Positions 49,491 to 61,370 of a stretch of 64,000 nt of DNA are shown here, one piece after another. The notes under the pieces are model-generated. The model was not told the origin of the DNA. It worked only from the letters and a program-made list of their open reading frames with translations, and made no database searches. Made by a program: the position numbers and the translations under genes. The stretch is taken from NCBI RefSeq assembly GCF_001316005.1, contig NZ_BBBJ01000001.1, forward strand, positions 248,001 to 312,000, given 5' to 3'. Every line of letters starts with the position of its first letter. The stretch's first letter is position 1. This stretch comes from Vulcanisaeta distributa JCM 11217. Lineage in GTDB: Archaea; Thermoproteota; Thermoprotei; Thermoproteales; Thermocladiaceae.

Positions 49491-49595
49491 GGTTTTAGGT
49501 ATTATAAATCTATTTTTATCTACATATTCCTACGTACTCTCTATAGTACATAAATTGAAGCGATAAGGCTTATAAAGAGTTGCGCTAGCAATACT

Positions 49596-50021
49596 GTGGG
49601 GATTAGTTTGGTAATTTATGTTTCTCCCGATAAAAAGGTCGTTGAGAAGACGCTTCAAACCGAGCTTAAGCGGATAATGCTTAGCGAGCTAATAGACGGT
49701 GAAGTAATTATTGGCGCCGCTATTATTGATTCAAATGGCATCCCCCCCATCATTTATCACATCCCAAACACCCTCACCGTTAAATCCCTTAAAAACCTCC
49801 TCTCCCTCATAGAGTTCGTCGATCATACCGCTAAAATCAATGATGACCTCCTTGGTTCATATCAATACCTCATAATTCGCTTCTCAAACTTCAAAATTGC
49901 CTTCTTCGAAATGGGGGGGTCTAAGGGCTGGTTGATGGTTTTCGTAAACCCTGTTTGGCACGTTGAGAACGTGATGTCAAAGATTAAGCAGTTCATGCTT
50001 AAAGTTCAAAGGATGATTTAA
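49596..50021 (+). CDS. Roadblock/LC7-like protein
   Basis: A 141-residue alpha/beta protein in which GAAIIDSNGIPPIIYHIPNT, SLIEFVDHTAKINDDLLGSY, YLIIRFSNFKIAFFEMG and WLMVFVNP follow the strand-helix-strand order of roadblock/LC7 domains, which in archaea partner small GTPases. No GTPase is in the window. The GTG start at 49596 lies 27 bases after the TATA box CTTATAAAG (49569-49577), so the transcript is leaderless or nearly so. C7 (49742) and G7 (49910) add residues. Confidence 0.6.
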   Translation: MGISLVIYVSPDKKVVEKTLQTELKRIMLSELIDGEVIIGAAIIDSNGIPPIIYHIPNTLTVKSLKNLLSLIEFVDHTAKINDDLLGSYQYLIIRFSNFKIAFFEMGGSKGWLMVFVNPVWHVENVMSKIKQFMLKVQRMI

Positions 50022-50090
50022 AATCAACGCAGTATTTTGGTAAAAAATTGCCGCCTCAAATATATAAGGGTATTAATCCATCCTGGATTG

Positions 50091-50702
50091 ATGTCGAAGG
50101 TAACAGCTACGGTTAAAGTACCTGAAATAGAGATTAAGGAGGAGGTCTCATTACCGGCCTCAAGCACCGCCGTTATAGTTGTTGATATGCAGAATGACTT
50201 CGTAAAACCAAATGGGAAGCTTTACGTGCCGACGGCGCAAGCCACAGTACCTGCGATAAGGAAGCTACTTATGAAGGCTAGGGATGCCAATGTACCCATA
50301 ATATACACCCAGGACTGGCACTTCAAAAATGACCCAGAGTTTAGGATTTGGGGTGAGCACTGCGTAATGGATACGTGGGGTGCCGAGATAATTGACGAGC
50401 TTAAGCCCATGCCTGATGACATAGTAATAAGGAAGCGTAGATATGATGCATTCTTTGGCACAGACCTCGATTATGTGCTTAGGAATGTCGTTCATGCGAC
50501 TAACCTCGTGATAGTGGGTACCGTAGCTAACATATGCGTACTACACACTGCAGGTAGTGCCGCACTTAATTGGTACAACGTAGTCGTACCAATCGACGGA
50601 ATCTCCGCACTAAATGAGTTTGATTACTACGCTGCGCTCAGGCAAGTATCATTCCTATATAATGGCACACTCACTAAGGTTGATGGCATTAAATTCGCGT
50701 GA
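50091..50702 (+). CDS. Isochorismatase-family hydrolase (nicotinamidase-like)
   Basis: Cysteine hydrolase. Asp in AVIVVDMQNDF, His/Asp metal-binding region in YTQDWHFKNDPEF, catalytic Lys in IVIRKRRYDAFFGTDL, and Cys in VGTVANICVLHTA. The pattern D-K-C with QDWH is nicotinamidase-like, so nicotinamide salvage to nicotinate is likely. One unbroken frame of about 203 residues from ATG 50091, with ATATATAAGG at 50058-50067 as TATA box and no G7. An upstream GTG at 50037 precedes the promoter and is rejected. Confidence 0.8.
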   Translation: MSKVTATVKVPEIEIKEEVSLPASSTAVIVVDMQNDFVKPNGKLYVPTAQATVPAIRKLLMKARDANVPIIYTQDWHFKNDPEFRIWGEHCVMDTWGAEIIDELKPMPDDIVIRKRRYDAFFGTDLDYVLRNVVHATNLVIVGTVANICVLHTAGSAALNWYNVVVPIDGISALNEFDYYAALRQVSFLYNGTLTKVDGIKFA

Positions 50703-50840
50703 ACAAATATAGTCGATGTAAATCCTAATTAATTTTTAATATTATTACCCAATATCGAGAATTCACTTTGATTTATAACTTTAATTTACGTTCTTTATTT
50801 TGAGAAAAATTTAAATAGAGGTAAAAATAAGGAGAAATAG

Positions 50841-51107
50841 ATGAATAAGGAGTCTGACGTTAAGATTGAGGATATAATTAAGTTCCTGCTTTACAGCGAC
50901 TCCCACTGGATTAATTCCTTAAGGAGTATTGACTTTGGTGAGAGAATAAAGATAATTCACGACGCCGTAAATGCCATTCCTCCCGACTTCGTTGATTGCG
51001 TTAATAAATCACTGGACAGTGATGTGCCTAGGTTAATGTTTATTGGGTGTTTCGACATGGTGTGGCAGAGTGTTGAGTCTACTGCTAAGAATTACATTAG
51101 GGATTAG
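50841..51107 (+). CDS. Hypothetical small protein
   Basis: Eighty-eight residues, MNKESDVKIEDIIKFLLYSD, with a helix-rich body and Cys in DFVDCVNK and MFIGCFDMVW. TTTAAATAGAGG at about 50810-50821 gives a promoter roughly 25 bases before the ATG. No family is recognised. Unbroken and free of G7. Confidence 0.55.
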   Translation: MNKESDVKIEDIIKFLLYSDSHWINSLRSIDFGERIKIIHDAVNAIPPDFVDCVNKSLDSDVPRLMFIGCFDMVWQSVESTAKNYIRD

Positions 51108-51156
51108 GTTTTGTGTGAAAGTCTTTAAAACGGTAGGTAATTAATCAAGGATTAGA

Positions 51157-52179
51157 TTGAGAGGGCACAGCAATATTAGTGGTGAGGATTGGCGTAGGGA
51201 TGCGATATTCATAGCGATTTCCATAGTTGTTATAGTGGCAACAATAATTATATTGGTAAGATCAGGGTTAGCAAGTGCCAGGTATGAGTCTCCGAAGTAC
51301 CCACTCTACCTGGTAATTTCCGAGCTCATATACCTAGTCCAATTATCACTTATTGGCCTTAGACTTAGTATAATATTTAATAGGGGGGGCATGGGTTATA
51401 GGGTAGGGACTACGGAACTTATTAAGATAGCTGCTGCGCAAACATTCACGTCACTACTCGTACCAGGATTTTACATAGGTGGTGAGGCGATTTCAATAGC
51501 CTATCTAACATTTAAGGGCTTGCCAACCACCAGGGCTACTGAGGGTATTGTTCTTCGTTATACCGTTGATACGATAACGCTGACATCAATCATAATCATT
51601 CTTTACCTACTCAGTTTAGTGGTGGTTCCCTACATAGCGCTTATAATGGCATTAATACTACTCATAGCATACGTAGTATTATTCATAGCAATAGTGAGCG
51701 CAAGACTTGGCAAATACATAGAGCGATTGTTCAGATTCATTAATTCACGGGTAAATTTCGCGAGCAATTTCATATTAATAAATGAGGGTGAGGTTTACGG
51801 CCTTAAGCTCTCATTAATTGACTACTTAGTGATCTTCATAATATCGATAATTCAATGGATACTGTCAGGACTTAATGTAATGCTGATATTCTACGCCTTT
51901 GGTGTTCGCATAGGCATGTTGACGGGAATCTTAATTTCATCCTCGTATATAGTACTCACATACGTATCAATACTGCCTGGTTCGGCAGGTATTGGGGGGG
52001 AACTCGCGAATTTATATGTGTTGAATAGTCTTGGGCTTGGTAATTATTACCTGGTGTATGATGTTTGGTTTAGGGTGATAACGTACATCATACCATTGAT
52101 AATACTCATGCCGGCCTTCCTCAGTATATCCAGGAAATTAACGATGATAAACACTAATCATAGGACCTCCGGTAGGTAG
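51157..52179 (+). CDS. Flippase-like integral membrane protein (LPG-synthase TM family)
   Basis: About 340 residues and eight or nine TM helices. The repeated layout (AAQTFTSLLVPGFYIGGEAI, and late ILPGSAGIGGELANLYVLNS) matches the UPF0104/lysylphosphatidylglycerol-synthetase membrane family, where P-G-x-x-G-x-x-E is conserved. Here the G7 at 51995 turns GIGE into GIGGE. Members act on lipids or glycolipids, and this one's substrate is unknown. TTG 51157 is the best start. The 3' end overlaps the convergent helicase gene by 42 bases. Confidence 0.75.
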   Translation: MRGHSNISGEDWRRDAIFIAISIVVIVATIIILVRSGLASARYESPKYPLYLVISELIYLVQLSLIGLRLSIIFNRGGMGYRVGTTELIKIAAAQTFTSLLVPGFYIGGEAISIAYLTFKGLPTTRATEGIVLRYTVDTITLTSIIIILYLLSLVVVPYIALIMALILLIAYVVLFIAIVSARLGKYIERLFRFINSRVNFASNFILINEGEVYGLKLSLIDYLVIFIISIIQWILSGLNVMLIFYAFGVRIGMLTGILISSSYIVLTYVSILPGSAGIGGELANLYVLNSLGLGNYYLVYDVWFRVITYIIPLIILMPAFLSISRKLTMINTNHRTSGR

Positions 52180-54470
52180 TTCAGTGACTCTTGACGATGC
52201 ACCCCCCCTGATTATTGCGTCAATGACCTTTATTGCATTCCTCCTTGATAGGTAATGATTGTCATTACCGCAGTAAGGCGAGTAAACGCACTTAGGACAG
52301 CCATCAGTGCATGTACAATGCGTCAATACTTCGAGGGATATTCTAAGTACGTCATCAATCCTCTTAAGGAGCATTCTAGCAGTACCTGAACCGCCTGGGT
52401 ATGAGTCATAGATTATTATATGCCCAGTTGGGTATGAAATGCCGCCAAGATCCGTTGGCCCTGCCCCCCCAACCACATTCTCACCAACCATTATCATTAT
52501 GTGCTCAGCCGCATGGTAAGCCCTCCCCCCCTCTCAACAACATCTACATTCTCGAATGGGCTGAAGGTTATGAAGGGCGCATAAATAACAATGCCCTTTG
52601 TCCTGAATTCATATGTGAATGGCGCATTGAATTCCCTCCTCTCGACAATCTCACCATTGCTGAACCTCTTAACCACGTAGCCATGGACCACCTCCTTAAT
52701 TGCTAACCTGACGTATTGATAAGGCATTGACTTTATGAAACCTTCCTCAAGGACCTCTTCAATCCTAGGTTCAGAGGTATATAGCGCCGTTGTGTAGAAA
52801 TCGTAATCCCCCCGGCAACTTCCTCACTTGGGCAGTCCTACTACCTAAGTCGAGTTTGTAAACCTCGTAGACCCTACCACCATGCAGGTAAATAGCACCA
52901 TCATGAAGCTCCCTCAGCGCCATAGGCAATTCCCTATAACCAATGACTTTTTTACCTTCAATGATTTTCACAACATCGCCAATACCCCTAATACCATGTA
53001 TTGCCTTAACAACCTCGCGTCCCTTATCACTCACGACGTAGTAATTACCCTAACCTCAACCAAGCCCTCACTAACCAGGGACTTAAGAATCTCCTCACAG
53101 TAGATATCCACTGAGCCGCTCCTCACGGGCCTCTCATAAGCCATCAATAGGCAGTGTCTCTTGGCTATCTCGTCATTCCTCCATTCAACGTATAAATCCT
53201 CGGGCCTCCTCATGTAGAATTCACGTGGATTTGAACTATAGTATGTACTCATTGGATCATCTCCAAGGACCTGAATCACATAGGCCCTTTGACCTCTCCT
53301 ACCAACTCTACCACTCCTCTGCAGGTACTTCGAGTAGCTGGGCGGTATTGTGGCCATGACTGCGACGTCGACATCACCAACGTCAATACCCATCTCAAGT
53401 GTTGGTGTTGTTAGGAGCACTAGGTACCTGCCTTCCCTAAACCCATCCTCAACCTCATGCCTCTCCTCGATTGTGAGTCCAGCCCTATGAACCCTAACCC
53501 TATCGCCGAACCCAGCCCTATCAACAAACCTCTTAATCAACTCAACAAACCTGTGGCTATCAGCAAAGACGAGGCACTTCATACCCCTTCTAACACATAC
53601 CCTAGCCAACTCAGCAGCCTCAGCAAGCCTACCCCCCCTACTTATCGGGCTAACTAGGACATGCCTAACCAAGCCCCCCCTCCTACCCTCGGGACCTCTG
53701 ATCAGCCTAACATCATCAACGCCAAGCAACTCCCTGGCAAAATCAACTGGGTTTCCAACAGTGGCCGTGGAAACAATGAATTGGTAATCCCTGGTGAACC
53801 TTCTCATCCTCTTAAGAACATAATGGACGTGAGCGCCAAAGACCCCCCCATTATAGACGTGAAAGTCATCTAACACGATTACCCTGTAATTACGGAGTAA
53901 ATCCCTGAACTTACTGACGTGGGTTAATGCCTCACTAACCATGTCAGGGTTTGTGATGAGTATGTCAGGTGGTGAGGAGTATATCCGAGACCTAATATCA
54001 CTGGGTGTGTCGCCATCATACGGCATTACGGAAACATTGATGGCCGTAAAGTACCTCTGCATCCTTAGTAGTTGGTCTCTGGCAAGGGCCTTTGTTGGGT
54101 ACATAATTATTGCCTTAACACCCTCTTTACTAATCATCGTTATTAACGGCAGTAGGAATGCCTCGGTCTTACCAACGCCGGTACCAGCCATTATGACCGT
54201 GTTATTACCATTGATAATTGATTGATAAGACTCCCATTGAAAGTCGTAAAGTCTATCAATCCCGAGATCCCTCAACCTATTTATTAACTCCCTCGGTAGG
54301 TCCAGGGATTCGACTGATGGGCCGTAATTAGGTTCTGAGGGTTTATCCTCATGCACATAGAGGATAATCCTAGCCCTATCACTACCTAATTCGCCGATGA
54401 AATCATCCTCAAGCATGTACTTGGCAACTACGAGCCTATCGCCCCCCCTAATCATTGCACTAAGTGCCAC
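52138..54470 (-). CDS. SF2 DEAD/DEAH helicase with DUF1998 zinc domain, MrfA/Hrq1-like (frame-broken)
   Basis: DNA repair-type helicase. Motif Q region LYDFQWESYQSI, Walker A VIMAGTGVGKTEAFLLP, IIMYPTKALARDQL, motif II as VIVLDDFH (an unusual DDFH variant), STATVGNP, and motif VI QRSGRVGRRGQ. The C-terminal DUF1998 has CTCTDGCPKCVYSPYCGNDN (four zinc Cys) and YDSYPGGSGTARM. Breaks at about 53031 (G4 written as G3), 52808 (C6) and 52524. Reconstructed length about 775. The family repairs crosslinks in bacteria and yeast; the role in archaea is an inference. Confidence 0.85.
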
Positions 54471-54479
54471 TAAATCGCC

Positions 54480-55357
54480 TTAGTAATTAATAACTTTGGG
54501 TGGGTTTAATCGCATATACTTAATTTCATCACCTGCCTTCAACCTCAACACCTTAGGCTCCATCACGGTAAACTTATCCCAATGCTTAATCACGGGTCTC
54601 AATCTATTACCACACCTGGGGGGCACTTCCTCATCTCATCCTCAGTCTCAAAGTCAATATAGCAATTAACGCATCTAAACACGTTAAACGCTCTGTATTC
54701 ATCAAAGTCCAGCGATACGAGGCTTGGCACCTCCGTAATCACAATGCCATCAGCAACATCCTGCAATTTCTCAATAATCTCCCTCCTTAGTAATGAATTA
54801 TCAAGCATTACCAGGAATTCCCTACTACCATAAATTGACCTAAGCCTATCCCTAACGCGTAATAGCCAGTCAGTATCAATAACCACATCCTTAATGATAA
54901 CGCCATAAGCCCTAACAGACTGTTGATAAGGCTTATCAGGACTCACAATTACGTAGTTCACGGAATCATTACTAACCCTCTGATTGACGTGAATAACATC
55001 AATTAAATCGCTATTGATACTTATGAAATCATCAACTAATATACCATCAGCACCGCCAGCCAACGAAGCCCTAATAAAGTCATTGACCGGGTCAGGCATT
55101 GCTGAACCATAGATAAAGACCCTAAGGCCAACCCTCTTGGCCCATGCAACCGCACTGGCCAATGATATTAACTGCCTAAGCCTACCTAGTAATTGCCTAA
55201 GCACATCACCATTAACATTACTCAACTCAACTATGGGCTCAGGCGGTGCTACCGGCGTGGCATCCCTAACATACTTAACTACATTCAAACCCTCAAATAA
55301 CCAGGAGCCGGCGAACATGCACCATGGCAGTCCACACCACTTAATGAGTATCCTCAC
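54480..55357 (-). CDS. Hypothetical protein with C-terminal zinc ribbon
   Basis: About 292 residues. N-terminal 200 residues alternate strands and helices (RVFIYGSAMPDPVNDFIRAS, GADGILVDDFISINSDLID, GIVITEVPSLVSLDFD), barrel-like. Near the end, CVNCYIDFETEDEMRKC then PRCGNRLRPVIKHW makes a CxxC...CxxC zinc site. The C6 written for C4 at 54617 breaks the frame inside CPRCGN. Upstream neighbour of the helicase on the same strand (10-base gap), so a shared transcript is likely. No family is recognised. Confidence 0.6.
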
Positions 55358-55409
55358 ATGACGAAGTTAGCACCACACCATTATTAACCTTGCTATTAAC
55401 ATTACGGCA

Positions 55410-56834
55410 CTAACCCAGGGACTTTATCAATAAAACCGCGTAATCAATCACCTGCCTCAACCTATCCTCCGAGAATGCCTCCGCGTAAATCCTAATAATA
55501 GGCTCAGTGCCGCTACCCCCCCTGATTAGGACCCAGGAACCATCGTTAAAGACGACCTTAACGCCATCAATGGTTATTACCTGCTTAACACTACCCAGCT
55601 CACGAAGCCTATCAATGATTACCTCCCTATTCCTGCTCACGAACTCCTTACCATCACTAAACGGCACATCAACTCTCCTATAGAATGACCTGCCGTACTC
55701 CCTAATTATTCCGTCAAACACATCAACCAGGTTACCATACTCAGAGGCTATCGCCGTTAATAAAGCCGCTGTGTATATGCCATCCTTGTCAGGCACATGC
55801 CATGAGTAAGCCAAACCACTACTCTCCTCACCAGCAACCTCGGCATCACCGTTAATTAAGTACTTAACTGAGTGCTTGAAGCCCACAGGAACCTCGTAAA
55901 CTCTAACCCCCCCATACTTACCAGCTATGAAGTCAACGATGTGCGTCGTAGACACAGCCCTAACAACGCCCTTCTTAACAAACCCTCTCCTCATTAAGTG
56001 CTCAAGTACGATTGTTATCACGTTATTCGGGCTTAAGTAACCATGCGAAGGGTCAATCGCTGCTATTCTATCAGCATCGCAGTCATGCGCAATACCAATA
56101 TCATAACCCTTACTCATGACCTCCTGAATCGTGTCACGAATATTCTCGGGCTCTGGATTAGGATTCCTACCACCAAAGCTTGGGTCGTAGCTATTATGAA
56201 CCTCAACAACATCCATACCCAACTCCCTAAGTACCTTAGACGTATAGTTAATAGCCGTACCAAATAAGGGATCAACAATAACCCTCAACCTACTTCTCGG
56301 TTTAAACATCCTAAGCACATCATTAATCACGTGATCCACGTAATGAGAACTTGGATCAATTAATTGAGGCTTCATAACCCTAATGCTCGACACAAATCTA
56401 TCAATATCCTGCCATTCCTGGCTATATAACCTCTCTATTTCGTTCGTATCATCATCAGGTGCTGGTGATCCCTTATTCGTTATTACCTTGAAGCCATTGT
56501 ACATTGGCGGGTTGTGGCTCGCGGTAATCTGAATCGTGAGATCAAAACCAAAGCGAGAACCAAACCAGGCAACCACGGGGGGGGTTGGCGTGGGTCTCTC
56601 AGTAATTACCGCGTCAATCCCATGCTCAACAGCTACGCTGGCAACCACATTCGCATAATCCCTGGACTTCCTCCTAACATCATAACCAACTAACAACTTC
56701 TTTAACCCGTACTTACGTGACCAATAACGAAACGTGGACTCCGCGAGTATAGCCACGAGTCTTTCATTAAAATCCTTATCAATTATTCCGCGTACACCAT
56801 CGGTCCCAAATCGAAATGCTGATCCTTGGCCCAT
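55410..56834 (-). CDS. Phosphoglucomutase/phosphomannomutase family (GlmM/ManB-like)
   Basis: Four-domain hexose-phosphate mutase, intact at 474 residues. FGTDGVRGII at the start, the phosphoserine loop ITASHNPPMYNGFKV, metal-binding HDCDADR, sugar-binding GEESSG, and the phosphate-binding RGSGTEPIIRIY, which reads RGGSGTEP because of a G7 at 55516. The C8 at 56578 gives TPTPPV for TPTPV. Which sugar it prefers is not visible. GlcN-6-P, Glc-6-P and Man-6-P are all possible in crenarchaea. Start ATG 56834, divergent from the nucleoside phosphorylase. Confidence 0.9.
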   Translation of the reverse strand: MGQGSAFRFGTDGVRGIIDKDFNERLVAILAESTFRYWSRKYGLKKLLVGYDVRRKSRDYANVVASVAVEHGIDAVITERPTPTPPVVAWFGSRFGFDLTIQITASHNPPMYNGFKVITNKGSPAPDDDTNEIERLYSQEWQDIDRFVSSIRVMKPQLIDPSSHYVDHVINDVLRMFKPRSRLRVIVDPLFGTAINYTSKVLRELGMDVVEVHNSYDPSFGGRNPNPEPENIRDTIQEVMSKGYDIGIAHDCDADRIAAIDPSHGYLSPNNVITIVLEHLMRRGFVKKGVVRAVSTTHIVDFIAGKYGGVRVYEVPVGFKHSVKYLINGDAEVAGEESSGLAYSWHVPDKDGIYTAALLTAIASEYGNLVDVFDGIIREYGRSFYRRVDVPFSDGKEFVSRNREVIIDRLRELGSVKQVITIDGVKVVFNDGSWVLIRGGSGTEPIIRIYAEAFSEDRLRQVIDYAVLLIKSLG

Positions 56835-56886
56835 TTTACTTATATTGGTAGGTAATTCTTTAAAAATTACTATCGCTCATTGATTA

Positions 56887-57722
56887 ATGTCTGCACTAAG
56901 ACCAACGGTGGGTACAAAGGTGTACCACTTAATGGCTGGTCCTGGTGATGTAGCGCCATACGTATTAACACCAGGTGACCCTGACAGGGTACCCAGGATT
57001 GCCAAGTACTGGGATTCTGCCCGTGCCGTGGCAACGCACAGAGAGTACGTAACTTACACAGGAACTTACAAGGGTGCCCCAATATCGGCGGTATCCACTG
57101 GCATTGGCGGACCAGCGGCGGCAATAGCCATTGAGGAATTACTCACCCTTGGTGCAAACACCTTTATTAGGGTTGGCACGACCGGAGCATTACACGAGTG
57201 GATTAGGGTTGGTGATGTCATTATTAACACAGGCGCCGTTAGATTTGACGGAGCGAGTAACGCCTACGCAATGCCCGAGTACCCGGCAGTGGCCAGTTAC
57301 GACGTGGTCTTGGCCCTCATAACAGCCGCAGAAATGCTCGGCGTTAAATATCACGTTGGATTAACGGCATCGACAGCGGACTTCTATGTAGGCCAGGGCA
57401 GACCGGGATTCAGAGACTACCAACCGCCCTGGTCAAGGGACATCATTAATACGTTATCCTCAATGAACGTGCTCAACTTTGAGATGGAGCTGCAACCATT
57501 TACACAATAGCCAATGTACATGGGGGGGCAAGGGCCGGTGGTATTATGGCAGTCATAGCCAATAGGAAGACCAATGAATTTATACCTGATGCAGGAGTTG
57601 ATGATGCGATTAAAGTTGCTAATGAGGCCGTTAGGATACTCTATGAATGGGACACTATCAAGTCTAACATGGGTCTTAAGTACCTAACAATGAATGTGAT
57701 TAAGGAGTGGATTAAGAGGTGA
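56887..57722 (+). CDS. Nucleoside phosphorylase, uridine phosphorylase-like (frame-broken)
   Basis: Phosphorolysis of nucleosides. PNP/UDP family type I: VLTPGDPDRVPRIA, VSTGIGGPAAAIAIEEL, FIRVGTTGALHEWIRVGD, and FEMEAATIYTIANVHG, the nucleoside/ribose-binding M-E pair. One base is lost at about 57493 (GAG(G)CTGC), and the G7 at 57523 adds a Gly before ARAGG. C-terminus: VANEAVRILYEWDTIKSNMG. About 276 residues. The uridine phosphorylase label is by signature order; purine use is possible. It is followed five bases later by a NCS1-type permease, suggesting base or nucleoside salvage as one operon. Confidence 0.85.
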
Positions 57723-57727
57723 TCATC

Positions 57728-59169
57728 ATGGTCCTTGAGGAATTCGATGAGAGGAAACTCGAGGAGTTGGCTAAGGGTTTGCCCGAATTTGGTAGGTTTG
57801 GTAAGGAATTAGAGACCATAGGCGTGCTTCCAATACCATCTAGCTAAGGAGGTATAGAGCCTATAATCTATTTATATTCTGGGCCATGGCATCCGCATCA
57901 GCAGCGACGCCCCTTGCTGGTTACCTACTCTTTAACCTGGGTCTTAGGGGCATGTTGATAGCGATAACCTTCGCCTTCATACTAGGCGTAATACCCACAC
58001 TACTCTTCTCAGAAATGGGTAGGCAAATACCATTGACAGCCCTTGTGTCGCCAGAAAAACCTTTGGTTATGGTACTGCACAGGCACTATCATTATTGTAT
58101 ACCGTGATTAATATTGGGTGGTTCGCCCTTAACAACGCCGTAGGTTCAGAAATACTTTCGGCAGTGACTCACACGCCAATTATGTATTGGTACATAATAA
58201 TGGGCGCAATACAGATATTCTTGGTACTACTCGGATTTAAGTGGCTGGAGTACTTCTACAGGTATACCTCGATAATTCTATTAATAAGTTACGCAGTACT
58301 CACGTATTACCTAGTTACCCAGTACCATGTCTCATGGGCAACCCTTTGGTCAACATCACCAAGCTCAAATGCCCAGTGGGGGCGCCGCCATAGACCTAAT
58401 GCTCGCGTTCGGTGCTTTATCCTGGGCTTACAAGACGTCAACGACGTCCAGGTTTGCTAGACCATCTAATAAAGTCGATATACTCTATGGCTTAGCTACG
58501 CCGATAGGTATCATAGTTCCAATATACCTAATGGGAATCCTGGGCTTCGCCGGCCAATACTATGCCAATAATTGGAATGTTGCGGCCCTATCATTTCCAC
58601 CGTCAACGCCAATCTGGGTTTTAATAGCAGCCCTTGGAGCATCACTGGCGATAATACATACTAATGCGATGAATCTCTATCCATCTGCCATAGACCTGCT
58701 CGTCGCTATAGACCCAGTAATAAGGAGATTCAGAAGTGAGTTTAGGGCTAGGTTAACACAGCCTGTGGCAATATTGATACTTGGTATAGCGTCGATAATA
58801 GTCTCAATATGGATTCTATCACTAATAGAGAGCTTCCTTAACTTTGTAGGGTTAACCATATTTCCATTAACATTTATACTAATCTTTGATTGGTACTTAA
58901 GGTTGAAGAAAAATGTACGTACACTAGATGATGTAAAGAGGTATTTCTATGACATACCGAGGGAACCTCTGAGACATATTGGAATAGCCGCAATAATATC
59001 CTTCATAGTCGGTAGTGTGCTGATGAATTACCTACCCATCGCTATCCCAACGGCATTTCCAAAGTACGTACCGCCAGAGTATACCGGGGCTTTAATAGGC
59101 GGTTTAATATACCTAGTACTGATGTTACTTGCTATCAGGGTTAAGAAATTATCATGGTTATTACCCTGA
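57728..59169 (+). CDS. NCS1-type (cytosine/purine/allantoin) permease (frame-broken)
   Basis: Twelve-TM nucleobase:cation symporter. N-terminal cytosolic MVLEEFDERKLEELAKGLPE, then TIGVLPIPSRLRRYRAYNLF leading into TM1. Later: SEMGRQIPLTALV, ARKTFGYGTAQALSLLYTVI and an amphipathic end IRVKKLSWLLP. Breaks: TCTAG(G)CTAAGG at about 57845, a lost G at about 58047, and a G4 written as G5 at 58377. About 480 residues. The operon with a nucleoside phosphorylase argues for nucleobase uptake. Confidence 0.8.
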
Positions 59170-59216
59170 GTGAATACGTGATTATTATTTAAAACCACCA
59201 TGATAAAATAACGGAC

Positions 59217-60624
59217 TTACTTCTCACGTAACAACGATGTGTATACTCCAATAAAGCTAAGTATTGCGGATATTATTAATACGACTTTTAATCCAGTAAT
59301 GAATGACTGATATACCGTGATATTACCCAACATTATGCCCGTGAATAAGTAAAGACTTGCGTACCTACCCAGGTAACTAACCAGTATCGCGCTGGCCACG
59401 GTAATGCTCAGTAACTGGCCCATAAAGCGCATTGTGCCCAAAACGCCTGAGGCAACTCCGTACTTATCAGGATTGACGGAGCCCATGACAGAGTTTGTGT
59501 TTGGCGCTGAGAAGAAGCCGAAGCCTATTCCCAGGATCATCAGTGAGATAGCTATGTAAATGGCATATTTAATATTTAGTAATAGGAGCATTACGAAGGC
59601 TAGGCCTATCAAGCCCATTCCTAACGCCGCTATCTCCCTAGAGCCGTACTTATCAGAGAGTTTACCGCTGACAGGCGATAATGCAGCCATGAATACAGGC
59701 TCCGAGACTAGGATCAGCCCAGCGACGAATGGGTTATAGCCAAGGACGACCTGTAGGTATAGTGAGAATAGGAATGGTACCGAGTACGTACTAATATAAT
59801 TAAGCAGTGCGGTTACGTTTCCAGCCATAAACGAAACATTTCGTGTGAATAAATTGAGGTCAAGCATTGGATTTACGACCTTTCTCTCAACCACTATAAA
59901 TGCTACAAGGGATGTAACACCAATAATTAATAAGTATATGTAGTATAGCCACCCACTCACTGCCGACAATATTAGGTACATAACAACGGATAAAATAGCC
60001 AGTGTGAAGGTAAGGGCACCCAGGTAATCAACCCTTACAACACGCCTAGGAAGTTCAATGCCCCCCCATCGAGAACCAGGATATTACCAGGCCAATCGCC
60101 GTTAATATTGTCGTTATTACTAGGACAAACCTCCAGCCAAGGAACTGAGTTATTAATCCACCAAAGAATGGAGCCGAGGTTAGGCCGAGGTATACCGCCA
60201 TCGCGTTTATGCCAAGGGCAAATCCACGCTCGCCCTCGGGAAATACCTGGCTTACGATAGCTGCGGAGCCTGGCGATAGTATTGATGAGCCAAAACCCAT
60301 TATTAACGATGCAATTATTAATATGTAAATGTTGGGCGCTATTGAACCAAGTATTGAGCCTATTAGGAATAGTATGAAGCCTATACGAAACATCCTGACC
60401 CTACCGTAAATATCGCTTAACCTGCCGAGAGTTATCATCAATGTTGGTAATGGTATTAGGTATATTATTGGTACGTAAATTAAAACATCCAATGGTACGT
60501 GGAAGTACTTACCCAATACTGGCGTTATGAAGGAAAGCACCGTTGAGTTATATGGCGTTTGAAAGGCGGCCAAGGATGTCGTAAATAATATCAACCTTTT
60601 CCTACCGCTGCTTAATTTTATCAC
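59217..60624 (-). CDS. MFS multidrug exporter, 14-TM type (frame-broken)
   Basis: Proton antiporter similar in type to the one at 513-2620. TLGRLSDIYGRVRMFRIGF is motif A without the extra Gly seen in the first gene, useful as a reference. VFPEGERGFALGIN follows TM4, then FGGLITQFLGWRFVLVI (motif C region). The C-terminal half begins IELPRRVVRVDYLGALTF. The C7 at 60061 breaks the frame at WFSMG. 14 TM helices can be placed. Substrate unknown. Its start (ATG 60624) lies 33 bases from the end of the PIMT gene on the same strand. Confidence 0.85.
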
Positions 60625-60657
60625 GTTAATTCATTTTTCAATATCGGATTAAAAGCA

Positions 60658-61326
<669 letters not shown>

Positions 61327-61370
61327 TTAAAATCCTAATAACTCTTAACCCTTCTCAATAACTTAATCCA

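Noticed and set aside
513-60624. Split genes as true pseudogenes or programmed frameshifts
   Set aside because: About half the genes, including essential ones (GGPP synthase, HMG-CoA reductase, IPP isomerase), break at G/C runs or single G/C losses, while residues stay conserved on both sides. Shared sequence error explains this better.
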